This document shows, one piece after another, positions 42,984-51,696 of a DNA stretch of 64,000 nucleotides; the stretch's first letter is position 1, and every line of letters begins with the position of its first letter. The notes beneath the pieces were generated by a model that made no database searches, was not told the origin of the DNA, and saw only the letters and a list, made by a program, of their open reading frames with translations. The translations under genes were made by a program, and so were the position numbers. The stretch comes from Dyadobacter sp. CY323 (GTDB lineage Bacteria > Bacteroidota > Bacteroidia > Cytophagales > Spirosomataceae). The stretch lies in the NCBI RefSeq assembly GCF_021390245.1, contig NZ_JAJUXH010000005.1, positions 62,001 through 126,000 of the forward strand. Reading direction: 5' to 3'.

Positions 42984-43022
42984 TTCTCAATTATTAATGA
43001 TTAAAAATGTACCGATCTGAAA

Positions 43023-44459
43023 TCAGTAACCTGGGTTTTGCTGGATCCTGTCCGGATTGATCTGGATCTGGGTGAGCGGAATTGGTAACAGCAGGCGAAA
43101 AGCCGGAAGATTGAATCCTTTGGCAGTCATCACCTCCATTGCCCGGCCGGTACGCACCAGGTCGAACCATCTGTGGTTTTCGAAGGCTAGCTCCACCCGT
43201 CTTTCGCTCTCGATCGCCAGCCTGAAAGCCGCCTGAGTAGGAATTTCCTGAGCGGTTTTGTCAGCGAGCCCTGCTCTTTTACGAATGCTGTTTAATATTG
43301 TAAAAGCCTCTCCCCCAGCCACATACCCCACTTCATTCAATGCCTCGGCGCGCATCAGCAGTACATCGGCATAACGCAGCACAGGCCAGTTGTTATCGGC
43401 ATCTCCCCCTGCGAATGGCGCGGGATCCAGGTATTTTTTTATAAAAGGGCCCGGCACAAATTTCCCGGCGCTGGTGTATCCCTGCGCCAGGGATGCGTCT
43501 TTTCTGAGATCACCGGTTTCATAAGCCTTATTCATGTCTGCCGTGGGCAGGTTATGCCCGCTTCCCGCTCCGATGGTCGTTACGGCCACACCCGCGAGGC
43601 GTGGCGCAAATGCATTGTTAAACGGGCTTCCCAAACCATATCCGCCTTTTTTGTACTGCACCTCAAACAACAACTCCTTGTTACCCTTGTTGCTGATCTT
43701 GAAAACGTCGGCATAGGAAGGAAGCAGGTCGTAGGTTTTGGAATCGATGATTTCCTTGGTTTCTGCCGCAGCTTCAGCCCATTTTTTTTGGGTTAAATAA
43801 ACCTTCGCCAGCATTCCTTTTGCCGCGCCGGATGTAGCCCGGCCCACGTTTGTCCCGGTGTAGCTGGCGGGCAGCTTTTGTTTTGCATCCTGCAGATCCT
43901 GGATGATCTGGGTGTAAATTTCACTCACCGGGTTCCGCGTATACGCATATCCGGAAGATACATCGGCCGTTTCCGTCAAAACCAGCGGAACATCGCCAAA
44001 CACCCTGACCAGGTTGAAATACATCAGCGCACGCAAAAATTTGACCTCGGCCACAAACCGGTCTTTAAGTGCCTGGTCCATAGTCACGCCGCCAATCCGG
44101 TCGATTACCGTATTGCAGGACAGAATGCCCCGGTAATGGTCATTCCAGGTTGTGCTTACAATTCCATTGTTGCTTAATGTACTGAATGCATCGAGCTGAG
44201 AAATATCGATACCGCTCTGGGCATCGAGAATTTCGGTATTGTCGGACATTCCCTCGCCGATCGCATACATGCTGAGGTTGTACATTCCGCTGAACTGCAG
44301 CGAGCCATAAGCTGCATTGACGGCATTCAGCATGTCGTCGGCATTGCGGTAAAAGTTGACACTGTTGGTGTCTGATATCGGCGCGAGATCCAGGAACCCT
44401 TTTTTACAGGAGGGTAACATGATCGCGCCCATCAAAATGAGTATTCGATATAATTTCAT
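43023..44459 (-). CDS. SusD/RagB-family nutrient-binding lipoprotein
   Basis: A 478-residue surface glycan-binding lipoprotein. The N-terminal lipobox is MLPSCKKGFLDLAPIS; lipidation at Cys18 anchors it to the outer membrane. The SusD fold has NVINRIGGVTMDQALK-like helices (TVIDRIGG), ALMYFNLVRVFGDVPLV, GRATSGAAKGMLAKVYLTQK and the C-terminal DLVRTGRAMEVMTAKGF. SusD lids the SusC channel and binds the substrate. It starts 20 bp after SusC and is cotranscribed with it. The substrate is not readable but the partner BNR protein and the downstream enzymes suggest a sugar conjugate. Confidence 0.9.
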   Translation of the reverse strand: MKLYRILILMGAIMLPSCKKGFLDLAPISDTNSVNFYRNADDMLNAVNAAYGSLQFSGMYNLSMYAIGEGMSDNTEILDAQSGIDISQLDAFSTLSNNGIVSTTWNDHYRGILSCNTVIDRIGGVTMDQALKDRFVAEVKFLRALMYFNLVRVFGDVPLVLTETADVSSGYAYTRNPVSEIYTQIIQDLQDAKQKLPASYTGTNVGRATSGAAKGMLAKVYLTQKKWAEAAAETKEIIDSKTYDLLPSYADVFKISNKGNKELLFEVQYKKGGYGLGSPFNNAFAPRLAGVAVTTIGAGSGHNLPTADMNKAYETGDLRKDASLAQGYTSAGKFVPGPFIKKYLDPAPFAGGDADNNWPVLRYADVLLMRAEALNEVGYVAGGEAFTILNSIRKRAGLADKTAQEIPTQAAFRLAIESERRVELAFENHRWFDLVRTGRAMEVMTAKGFNLPAFRLLLPIPLTQIQINPDRIQQNPGY

Positions 44460-44479
44460 ATGCTTTTCGTCTCAGGAAG

Positions 44480-47400
44480 TTAAAAACCTATGTTCAGCCC
44501 AACGGTGTAAACTTTCGCAATGGGATAGCCGCCGTAATCCACGCCGGGTTCCAGCGGACTTGCCCCCTGCACACTCACTTCGGGATTGTAGCCGGTATAC
44601 TTGGTCCAGGTCACCGGGTTTTGCAGGTTGACGTAGATCCGCATGGTACGCATCTTTATTTTTTCCAGCAGCGGTCCCGGCAAGTTGTAACCCAGCGCAA
44701 TGTTCCGGATGCGGAGGAATGAGCCGTCCTCCACTAAAAGCGACGAAATATTCGCGCTCGAATTGCTGCTGGCGTATTTGTTCAGGTCGCGGTTTATCCG
44801 GGGAGTTTTGCCGTCGCCGGGGTCCTGCGCCGATTTCCAGCTGTTGCTCATTTCACGGAGGCCGTTGGCAGTACCTGCATAGTTGGCATAAAAACGACGT
44901 CCCAGGTTCATGATCTCATTCCCTTGTACACCTTGCAGCAACACGGTCAGGTCAATTCCTTTGAACGAAAATGTGTTTGTCATACCGTAAATGAAATCCG
45001 GCTGCGGGTTCCCCAGAATGGTACGGTCATCGCTGCTCAGCTTTCCATCGCCATTTACATCCACAAACCGCAACTGGCCGGGTTTCGACTCGGCAAATGC
45101 CGGACTGTTTTTCACTTCATCCAACGTCTGGAAAATCCCTGCTACCTCATAGCCATAGAAGTTACCCATCGGCTTCCCGATCTGCGTCACGTGGCTGCTG
45201 GTAACCTGGTAATTGCCGTACAATGGATCGCCGCTCGGCCCGAGTGCCAGCACTTTATTTCTGTTGAACGAAATATTAAAATCCGTGCTCCATTTCAGCT
45301 TTTTGTTGAGGTTCTGCGTGGTAAGTCCAAATTCCCAGCCTTTGTTTTCGATCTTACCGATATTCTGGCGGGCGGTTGTGTATCCGGTAATGGAAGGTGT
45401 CGGCACGTTCAGCAACAGATCGGACGTGATCTTTTTGTAATAATCAGCAACCAGGAAGATCCTGTTCTGGAAAATCCCGAGTTCAAGGCCGATGTCCGCC
45501 TGCTTGTTTTTTTCCCAGCTCAGGCTTGCATTACTGATCCGGTTTGGCCCGAGGCCATTTACGACCGTGCCTGCGAATGTGTAATTCCGTTTTGACAATA
45601 ACCCGATATGGTCGTAATTTCCAATGAAGTTATTCCCGGTATGGCCATAGCTGGCCCTCAGTTTCAATTCATTGATCACGGGCACACTCTTCATGAAGGC
45701 TTCTTCCGAAATGCGCCATCCTGCCGACACGGATGGGAAAACACCCCATTTGTTGTTTTGTCCAAATCGTGAAGATCCGTCGCGGCGGATTGTGGCTGTT
45801 AAGAGATACCGGCTGTCGTAGCTGTAATTGGCGCGGGCCAGATACGATAGCAGCGACCATTCCTCAGCCGTAGTGGAAGCCGATGATACAATTCCTGCAT
45901 TGAGCGTTTCGACCAGGTCATTTGGAAAGTTAGTAGAATTGATCACCGCATTATCAGAACGTACTTTTTGGGCGGTAAACCCACCCAGCGCGTCAAAATG
46001 GTGTTTATCCCACGATTTGTTAAAATTCAGGGTATGCTCGATCAGCCAGTTATACGAGCTGCTGTTAGTAGCGCTCCCCGACGGGATCAATGGCGGCACA
46101 GCTCCGTCGCGGCCAACAATGGATGGACTGAACGTGTTCTGACGACTGGATTGAAGGTCCGTACCAAGCAGTAATTTATAAGTCAGATTATCCAGGATTT
46201 TATATTCACCGAAAACAGTACCGAGTAAACGCAGGTCATTCTGGCGGTTAACGCGTTCCTTTGCCAGTTTCACCGGATTTTCAATGCTGCTGAAGCCATT
46301 TCCCAGATCCAGTCCGGTGGTATAGCTGCCATCTTCTTTATAAACCGGCAAATGCGGCGCCATCGTCAGTGCTGAGAGCACGATCCCCCCGGCGGACCAA
46401 TGCCCTTCGGAGCCGGTCGGATTGCTGATGGTATAGGCAGGAGTCAGGTTCAGGCCGATTTTGAAACGTTTTGATGCCTGAGCTTCAAGGTTCACCCGGA
46501 ACGTATATCTCTCAAAATCAGAATTTAGCACAATCCCATTTTGTTTAAAATACCCACCGGAAGTCATGTATTTGATTTTGTCGTTCCCGCCGGACAGCGT
46601 CAGCTGCATGTTGTGCGTCGGCGCCTGGCGAAAGATCTCCTTTTGCCAGTTGGTACCTTCTCCGAGTGCATCCGGATTTTGTAATGCAGGTAATATCTGG
46701 TAAATGGCACTCCGGGCAGAGTTCGGGTCCTCGGGCTTACCGCCGGCATCCACCCACGCATTATTCCGGCTGTCCACGATGTACTGCGCAAACTCCCGTG
46801 CATTCATCATATCCAGGGTTTTTGTTACATTTTGAACACCGGTATAAGCATCGATATCCACGCGCATTTTGCCTGATTTCCCGCTTTTGGTAGTCACAAT
46901 AACAACCCCATTCGAGCCACGCGATCCATAAATGGCGGTAGAAGAAGCATCTTTCAGTATTTCTACGGATTCGATGTCGTTGGGATTTAGGGAGTTCAGC
47001 GGGTTACTGGTTTGGTTGTAGGAAGCCGTCACCGGAAAGCCGTCGATGACATACAAAGGCTCATTTCCCGCACCGATCGAACCTGTTCCTCTCACCCGCA
47101 CGGTAAGTCCGCCGCCCGGCGTTCCCGTGGTTTGAGCCACATATACACCCGGCATTTTGGCGGTCAATGCCCCATCGAGGCTGGGTGTAGGCAGGCCGGC
47201 AATATCTTTGGCACTCACCGAGGCAACGGAACCGGTAATATCCCCGCGTTTTTGGGTACCATACCCTACTACTACCACTTCATTGAGTGCTTTAATATCA
47301 GCCACCAGCTTTACATCCAGCTGGTTCCGGTTACCCAATGCAATTTCCTGCGGCGTATATCCCACAAAACTAAAAACGAGGATCGCAGATTCGCCCGCGA

Positions 47401-47953
47401 CGGAAAGTTCATAGTTGCCATCAATATCCGTGGTTGTTCCGGCGGACGTACCTTTAATGACCACGCTTACTCCCGGCAAGGGTTCATTGTTATCGGAACC
47501 GGTTACTTTTCCGCGCAACCGCACGTCGAGGTTCTGCTCAACGGCCAGCTGAACTTTCTCGTTGGGCGTCACAACCGAGGTTTCCTTTTTTGCTTTGGAC
47601 AATAAAATCTGTCCATTCACGACCTGATAATTGATACCAAGCGGCGCAAAAAGACGATCGAGGACGGAAGACAATGCCTCGTTTTTGGCTGTTACACTCA
47701 CAGTTTCGGAAACGCGCACTACCTCCCGGCTGTACGCAAACCGGACTTTTGCATGGTTTTCGATCCGGTTCAGTACCTTTTCAAGCGTCGCATCTGACAG
47801 TTTTAGTGTCAGGTTACGGTTCAAAAGTTCCTGGGCCGGTGTATGATGCGCATACGCCATGGCAGAAAGGAAAACCGCGCATACGAATTGGTAGAGGGTA
47901 AGGCGCATAATGGTTACAAGAATGCCATACTTGCAATACAAGTGTTTCTTCAT
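44480..47953 (-). CDS. SusC/RagA-family TonB-dependent importer with STN domain
   Basis: A 1157-residue outer-membrane importer. Order: signal peptide (about 20-40), an STN domain (LNRIENHAKVRFAYSREVVR, about 50-120) that talks to a FecR-type anti-sigma factor, a carboxypeptidase-regulatory domain (VRLRGKVTGSDNNEPLPGVS), the plug (LNEVVVVGYGTQKRGDITGS, GVYVAQTTGTPGGGLTVRVR), the barrel and the last strand KVYTVGLNIGF. The STN domain plus the sigma and FecR genes upstream indicate that substrate binding outside leads to transcription inside. It is partner to SusD 20 bp downstream. FecR ends 219 bp upstream, across a hairpin-rich leader. Confidence 0.92.
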   Translation of the reverse strand: MKKHLYCKYGILVTIMRLTLYQFVCAVFLSAMAYAHHTPAQELLNRNLTLKLSDATLEKVLNRIENHAKVRFAYSREVVRVSETVSVTAKNEALSSVLDRLFAPLGINYQVVNGQILLSKAKKETSVVTPNEKVQLAVEQNLDVRLRGKVTGSDNNEPLPGVSVVIKGTSAGTTTDIDGNYELSVAGESAILVFSFVGYTPQEIALGNRNQLDVKLVADIKALNEVVVVGYGTQKRGDITGSVASVSAKDIAGLPTPSLDGALTAKMPGVYVAQTTGTPGGGLTVRVRGTGSIGAGNEPLYVIDGFPVTASYNQTSNPLNSLNPNDIESVEILKDASSTAIYGSRGSNGVVIVTTKSGKSGKMRVDIDAYTGVQNVTKTLDMMNAREFAQYIVDSRNNAWVDAGGKPEDPNSARSAIYQILPALQNPDALGEGTNWQKEIFRQAPTHNMQLTLSGGNDKIKYMTSGGYFKQNGIVLNSDFERYTFRVNLEAQASKRFKIGLNLTPAYTISNPTGSEGHWSAGGIVLSALTMAPHLPVYKEDGSYTTGLDLGNGFSSIENPVKLAKERVNRQNDLRLLGTVFGEYKILDNLTYKLLLGTDLQSSRQNTFSPSIVGRDGAVPPLIPSGSATNSSSYNWLIEHTLNFNKSWDKHHFDALGGFTAQKVRSDNAVINSTNFPNDLVETLNAGIVSSASTTAEEWSLLSYLARANYSYDSRYLLTATIRRDGSSRFGQNNKWGVFPSVSAGWRISEEAFMKSVPVINELKLRASYGHTGNNFIGNYDHIGLLSKRNYTFAGTVVNGLGPNRISNASLSWEKNKQADIGLELGIFQNRIFLVADYYKKITSDLLLNVPTPSITGYTTARQNIGKIENKGWEFGLTTQNLNKKLKWSTDFNISFNRNKVLALGPSGDPLYGNYQVTSSHVTQIGKPMGNFYGYEVAGIFQTLDEVKNSPAFAESKPGQLRFVDVNGDGKLSSDDRTILGNPQPDFIYGMTNTFSFKGIDLTVLLQGVQGNEIMNLGRRFYANYAGTANGLREMSNSWKSAQDPGDGKTPRINRDLNKYASSNSSANISSLLVEDGSFLRIRNIALGYNLPGPLLEKIKMRTMRIYVNLQNPVTWTKYTGYNPEVSVQGASPLEPGVDYGGYPIAKVYTVGLNIGF

Positions 47954-47993
47954 AATTTTACTAATGACTGGTTAATAGGTTCGAAATCGTCCG

Positions 47994-48046
47994 CGTCACG
48001 GCGACCGCAGTCGCGAAGACCGCGTCGCGGCGACCGCGTCGCGGGT
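47994..48046. repeat. GACCGCGTCGCGG hairpin repeats in the susC leader
   Basis: Three near-identical units (GACCGCAGTCGCG, GACCGCGTCGCGG, GACCGCGTCGCGG) at 48004-48016, 48019-48031 and 48033-48045. Each contains the palindrome CCGCGTCGCGG. They are very GC-rich in an otherwise moderate-GC gap and lie between fecR and susC. They could fold into stable hairpins in the transcript or be protein-binding sites. Confidence 0.8.
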
Positions 48047-48060
48047 TTAGTCAGTTACGG

Positions 48061-48087
48061 TCAGGAGTGTTGCAACCACTCCTGACT
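48061..48087. terminator. 10-bp hairpin between fecR and susC (possible terminator or attenuator)
   Basis: GTCAGGAGTG and CACTCCTGAC form a perfect 10-bp stem around a 7-nt loop (TTGCAAC). A T-rich TTTCC follows on the plus strand only, so on the transcribed minus strand it may act as a pause or processing site instead. A hairpin in the corresponding place exists in the second uptake operon (63135-63156). Confidence 0.5.
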
Positions 48088-48172
48088 TTCCTGTCATTGT
48101 CTGATCAGTTTTAATTCATAGGCAATCCGGGTTTTAGATATAGATCGGGGTTTAGGAATAGTCGTTTTGTTG

Positions 48173-49174
48173 TCATTGTCCTCCGCAGCCTTCGCCGGAC
48201 AGTACGATGTGGTCTCCATCAATCTCATAGGTACTGCCCAAAAGTGTGTTGATCATTTCAAGGATTTCAGGCAGGTTCTGATGGTCGAATCCGACTTTGA
48301 TCACGCATTGTTTCAAAACCGGATTGGTAATGGAGATTTTCACCCGGAATATTTTCTGAAGCCGCTCGGTGATTTCCTGAAGAGGCACGTCATCAAATGT
48401 GAGCGATACGGGTTGCCAGGTTTCATTATTGTTCTTTTTAATATCCAGGTTCGCCATTCGCAGGTCATTGGTAGCAGGCTCAAACACCGCCTGCTGGCTC
48501 GGTTTCAGCAATACCTTCTCATCCTGGTCTTCGGAACTGACGGACACACTGCCAGTCACCACCGAAACCTGATACGTTTTTTCATCTCGGTTGGCGCGCA
48601 CATTGAAACTTGTGCCTACTACTTCCGTTTTCAACCGGCCGCTGTGAATAATAAAGGGATGGTCGCGGTCTTTTGCCACATTAAAGAATCCCTCACCTTC
48701 AAACTTGACCTCTCTGGTACCTTTTCCATTAAACGATCGAGGATGTTCGATGCTGGCGCCCGGCTGGATCCACACAATGCTGTTGTCGGGAAGCTCATAG
48801 CGGACGATTTTCTTCTGCAGATTGACCATTTTAACAGGTACCTCCGCGCCGATCCCGGAAGAAACCGGCTGGGTCTGTGACCCCAGATTGTAATACAAAA
48901 ATCCGAGGGATAAGATCAAAGCTGCCGCAATACCGCTCAGGTATACCTTCCAGTTTATAACACGACCGGGAGTTTTTTCCACGACTGTTTCCTGATCCGA
49001 TATCTGGTCCCTGATCCGCAGCAGCAGTTTTTCTTCATCGTTCTCAGTGAATTCCTCTCCCGATTGCAAGTGAAGGGTTCGGTACCATTCATCCACAAAC
49101 CGGAGTTCGGAATCGGTGCACTCATTGGCCAGATACTTACGGAGTAATTCAGGCGACGGCGTCTTGTTGATCAT
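48173..49174 (-). CDS. FecR-family anti-sigma factor
   Basis: A 333-residue inner-membrane anti-sigma regulator. The N-terminal cytoplasmic part (MINKTPSPELLRKYLANECT) binds the sigma factor, a TM helix follows (VYLSGIAAALILSLGFLYYN, about 93-112), then the periplasmic FecR domain (YELPDNSIVWIQPGASIEHP) and a DUF4974 tail that contacts the STN domain of SusC (VSLTFDDVPLQEITERLQKI). Sigma release after substrate binding by SusC induces the operon. It is 119 bp after the sigma gene and 219 bp before susC. Confidence 0.92.
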   Translation of the reverse strand: MINKTPSPELLRKYLANECTDSELRFVDEWYRTLHLQSGEEFTENDEEKLLLRIRDQISDQETVVEKTPGRVINWKVYLSGIAAALILSLGFLYYNLGSQTQPVSSGIGAEVPVKMVNLQKKIVRYELPDNSIVWIQPGASIEHPRSFNGKGTREVKFEGEGFFNVAKDRDHPFIIHSGRLKTEVVGTSFNVRANRDEKTYQVSVVTGSVSVSSEDQDEKVLLKPSQQAVFEPATNDLRMANLDIKKNNNETWQPVSLTFDDVPLQEITERLQKIFRVKISITNPVLKQCVIKVGFDHQNLPEILEMINTLLGSTYEIDGDHIVLSGEGCGGQ

Positions 49175-49293
49175 TTTTGTATAAGTATTCCATGCTATAA
49201 TGCAATCCTACATATACAGTCTAAGGAAACGGAGCGAATCCCTTAGTCGAATGTGAATTTATTTTTAAAAAATAGGATAAGTGACTGGGGCTG

Positions 49294-49878
49294 TCAGAGA
49301 AAGCACATTCCGATCACGGCGAAGGCAATGTAATCTTTCATTTCTACCCGTAGAATTTTCAATGCTTTGCTGATGTGTGCCTCCACGGTTTTTTCTGAAA
49401 TATCCATGGCCGCAGCAATTTCTTTAAGACTATGACCTTCACGGCTCAGCTCAAAAGCCTGGCGGCATTTGGCGGGTAATTTCAGCAACGATTGTTTGTA
49501 GAGTTCGCTGAGCACATTAACATCAAGATGCTGCTGGGTATCGTCGGCCAGTGGATTTTCGGCTTCTTCCAGCGGGACGATCTGCTGTCTTTGTTCGCGG
49601 TGATAATGGGTGATGATGCTGTTTTTGAGGACGCCGTTAAGATAAGCACCAACGTTTTTCTGAATGTCAAATTTGTGTCTGCCTAGCCAGAATTTGACGA
49701 AAGTTTCCTGTACGAGATCCTCTGCGGTGGTTTTGCTGCCGGTTTTCCGGATGGCAATGTGGACGAGTAATTTCACATAACGGCGGTACAACTCGGCAAA
49801 GGCGACCTCGTCGTGCTGGCTGCAAATCAATTGCACCAACGCCTCATCAGAATATGCACGATACGTTTGCGACACCAA
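49294..49878 (-). CDS. ECF sigma factor, FecI/Bacteroidota expansion type
   Basis: A 194-residue ECF sigma factor. Region 2 has FAELYRRYVKLLVHIAIRKT and TTAEDLVQETFVKFWLGRH (core -10 recognition); region 4 has LPAKCRQAFELSREGHSLKE and IAAAMDISEKTVEAHISKAL (HTH at -35). The start is TTG at 49878, or GTG directly after it. It directs transcription of the downstream susC operon when freed by FecR. The gene order sigma-fecR-susC-susD is the usual one for this phylum. Confidence 0.9.
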   Translation of the reverse strand: MVSQTYRAYSDEALVQLICSQHDEVAFAELYRRYVKLLVHIAIRKTGSKTTAEDLVQETFVKFWLGRHKFDIQKNVGAYLNGVLKNSIITHYHREQRQQIVPLEEAENPLADDTQQHLDVNVLSELYKQSLLKLPAKCRQAFELSREGHSLKEIAAAMDISEKTVEAHISKALKILRVEMKDYIAFAVIGMCFL

Positions 49879-49983
49879 GGCCTACTTCTCTAAATTGTTC
49901 TAACTATTGCCTTGGAACAAAAAGCCGTTGAAGGGTACAATTTACCCGGGGTTTGAATGCGTATGTTGGTACAGAAGCAATAT

Positions 49984-50136
49984 CTATTTGCCTGGGAGAG
50001 GGTATTTTTTCAAAGTTTCCGCCATGCGATATGTTTTTTGCACAATAACATTTTCCCGTTGCTCTGCTGGGGCAACATTGCCTGACTTGGTAACGGTTCT
50101 TGCTTTTTTGGAAGTCTCGACTGTGGTTGCTGACAT
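49984..50136 (-). CDS. Unlisted 50-residue protein next to DUF6934 gene
   Basis: A short minus-strand frame of 50 codons that is not a shadow of another gene. The peptide is basic, with Thr/Ser-rich start (MSATTVETSKKARTVTKS), a middle GNVAPAEQRENVIVQK stretch and a PLPGK end. It begins 24 bp after the DUF6934 gene's stop, on the same strand, so the two probably form an operon. The E-Q-R-E-N-V-I-V-Q-K-T-Y pattern looks like a conserved binding segment. Small partners like this commonly follow DUF6934 genes, to my recollection. No function known. Confidence 0.5.
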   Translation of the reverse strand: MSATTVETSKKARTVTKSGNVAPAEQRENVIVQKTYRMAETLKKYPLPGK

Positions 50137-50160
50137 AGTATTTGTGTGTTGTGTTCAAAT

Positions 50161-50652
50161 TTAAACATTACTGCGGGATAACAAAAAACCATCAAAATTT
50201 GTCCCGCCATGAAATTTGACAAACCCGACATCGTCCTTTTTGATCAACCCATGCAATTCTAACTCACGAGGCAACTCGTCAAACACCTTGGAAATTTCTC
50301 TTTGATAAAGTCTCGTTCTGACCAAAGTACTGCCTTCGGCATATAAGTACGCAAATGGATGCCTGCGTAAAAAATCTAATGCAATGGCCGCAATGGTACC
50401 TAGTATTATAGGCATATCCTCGTTCCGTGTTTGAATTTTATCATCCACCATTTGCTGTGTCTGATCCCAAACTCCAAAACCGATGTTAAACAGTTCCTGC
50501 CTGAAATCTTGTCGGACTCTTGTAATGAAGGTGCGAAGCTCAAACCTTCCGCCCTTCACTAAAAAACCGTCGGGAATCCAAAATTTCAATGTCTGACAGG
50601 TTTTCGTCATAAGTCCAGACACTGATCTTCTCTGTATCATAAGTGGATACAC
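50161..50652 (-). CDS. DUF6934-family protein
   Basis: A 163-residue protein of the uncharacterised DUF6934 family, frequent in Bacteroidota. The family core is here: FNIGFGVWDQTQQMVDDKIQ, RNEDMPIILGTIAAIALDFL and YAEGSTLVRTRLYQREISKV. No signal peptide or TM. The start is a GTG at 50652, with an ATG four codons downstream as an alternative. The first 40 residues are divergent and the N-terminus could be wrong. The 50-residue partner follows at once. Such two-gene units sit near mobile or repeat-rich DNA, as here. The function is unknown; a defence or toxin-like role is only a guess. Confidence 0.7.
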   Translation of the reverse strand: MYPLMIQRRSVSGLMTKTCQTLKFWIPDGFLVKGGRFELRTFITRVRQDFRQELFNIGFGVWDQTQQMVDDKIQTRNEDMPIILGTIAAIALDFLRRHPFAYLYAEGSTLVRTRLYQREISKVFDELPRELELHGLIKKDDVGFVKFHGGTNFDGFLLSRSNV

Positions 50653-50761
50653 TCATTAATTTGTTAGATATAGTGTGTTAAGCTCTCGAAAGTCACTAAG
50701 TTTTTTAAAAAATACAACCTGTCTAAGATTTTTCTGCTCCCGGGAAATACAGGGAATGGTC
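50653..50761. other. AT-rich gap left of hairpin repeat A
   Basis: About 110 bp between the DUF6934 start and repeat A with no gene. It is AT-rich and shows no clear promoter. The longer gap (50653-50990) up to the XRE gene also contains repeat A (50762-50837). Confidence 0.4.
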
Positions 50762-50837
50762 AGGAGGCCCCGCTGGGGCCTTTAATTTTTACCCAACCAA
50801 TTTTTCTAGAAACAGGGAGCCGCTCTGCGGCTGGATG
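50762..50837. repeat. Double-hairpin repeat, copy A
   Basis: A 76-bp element of two hairpins. The first is AGGCCCCGCTGGGGCCT (6-bp stem, GCT loop); after a spacer containing TTTCTAGAAACAGG, the second is AGCCGCTCTGCGGCT (6-bp stem, TCT loop). It recurs at 51461-51535 with high identity and in part at 51644-51670 in reverse. The XRE gene lies between copies A and B. Confidence 0.88.
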
Positions 50838-50990
50838 TATGGTTCCAATAGGGAAGATTTGTTCGATATCGTAACTCGACCTGCTCTTAATTACCATCTC
50901 GCCCCGTGATTTACATACAATGCCTGTAAATTACCCGAAAACTTCCCGGCGGATTTATATAAATTGCCTTTTCAACAAAACAGTGCTCGT

Positions 50991-51419
50991 ATGACACATA
51001 CTACCTCCAATCCCAAAATCCACGAAGGCCGTAATCTTAAACGTTTTCGTGAAATGATGGGCATCAAGCAGGATTTCCTCGCTTTCGAGCTCGGCGAAGA
51101 CTGGAACCAGCAAAAAGTCTCTCTTCTCGAACAAAGAGAAAAGATTGATTCCAATATTCTGGAACAAGTTGCCGCCATTCTTAAAATCCCGGCTGAGGCG
51201 ATCCGGAATTTTGATGAAGAACAAGCCGTGAATATCATTGCAAATACATTCAATATTGACAAAGACGCTTACATCGGAAATTCTAACGGGACTTTCCATA
51301 TCAATCCAATCGATCAACTCATTAAACTGCACGAAGATAAGATTGCATTGTATGAGCGGATGTTGAAAGAAAAGGATGAAATGATGGCGCGGTTGGAGAG
51401 GTTGATAACAAGTAAATAG
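50991..51419 (+). CDS. XRE-family HTH regulator with coiled-coil tail
   Basis: A 142-residue regulator. The Cro/C1-type HTH occupies about 10-75 (HEGRNLKRFREMMGIKQDFL, then QQKVSLLEQREKI). The tail is a coiled-coil with heptad-like Leu and acid/base spacing (LIKLHEDKIALYERMLKEKD). The chosen ATG (50991) is in the upstream half of the frame; the frame is open to 50964. Sequences of this type occur in many copies in Cytophagales genomes. It is enclosed by two copies of the double-hairpin repeat, so its regulation or mobility may be tied to them. Target genes are unknown. Confidence 0.82.
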   Translation: MTHTTSNPKIHEGRNLKRFREMMGIKQDFLAFELGEDWNQQKVSLLEQREKIDSNILEQVAAILKIPAEAIRNFDEEQAVNIIANTFNIDKDAYIGNSNGTFHINPIDQLIKLHEDKIALYERMLKEKDEMMARLERLITSK

Positions 51420-51460
51420 GGTAGAAATGGAACGCCTCCCGAAAAACTTAGCGAACGATT

Positions 51461-51535
51461 AGGAGGCCCCGCTGAGGCCCTTCATTTCTACACGCCCATC
51501 TTTCTAGAAACAGGAAGCCGCTCTGCGGCTGGATG
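51461..51535. repeat. Double-hairpin repeat, copy B
   Basis: A near-identical copy of 50762-50837: GGCCCCGCTGAGGCC hairpin, a TTTCTAGAAACAGG spacer and AGCCGCTCTGCGGCT. The element is direct with respect to copy A. It begins 42 bp after the XRE stop codon and could also end its transcript. Confidence 0.88.
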
Positions 51536-51643
51536 CGGGGTATGAATTAAAATATTATGACTCTTTTGCAACTGAGCATTGCCGTGGCCATTACAGTAGC
51601 AAATTGACTTAGCAATAAATTTAGCTCGAACAAGGCAAAAAGC

Positions 51644-51670
51644 GGCCCCAGCGGGGCCTCCTGTTTCTAG
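51644..51670. repeat. Inverted partial copy (C) of the hairpin repeat
   Basis: GGCCCCAGCGGGGCC followed by TCCTGTTTCTAG: the reverse complement of the first hairpin joined directly to the TTTCTAGAAACAGG motif. The middle of the full element is missing. Further triloop hairpins lie downstream: GGCTCCGTAGGTGCC at 51697-51711, GGTGCTCCGCACC at 51752-51764 and GGCGCTCTTCGCC at 51818-51830. Confidence 0.75.
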
Positions 51671-51696
51671 CAAACGCAATAATCATCAAATTACAA

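Noticed and set aside
44924-45595. Long frame (223 codons) on the plus strand
   Set aside because: Antisense shadow of the SusC barrel.
47983-48000. tRNA-like GGTTCGAAATC
   Set aside because: No cloverleaf can be formed around it.
49904-50231. Two overlapping frames of 73-85 codons near the sigma gene
   Set aside because: They mix frames of the same DNA; the 50-codon minus-strand frame (49984-50136) has a better start and composition.
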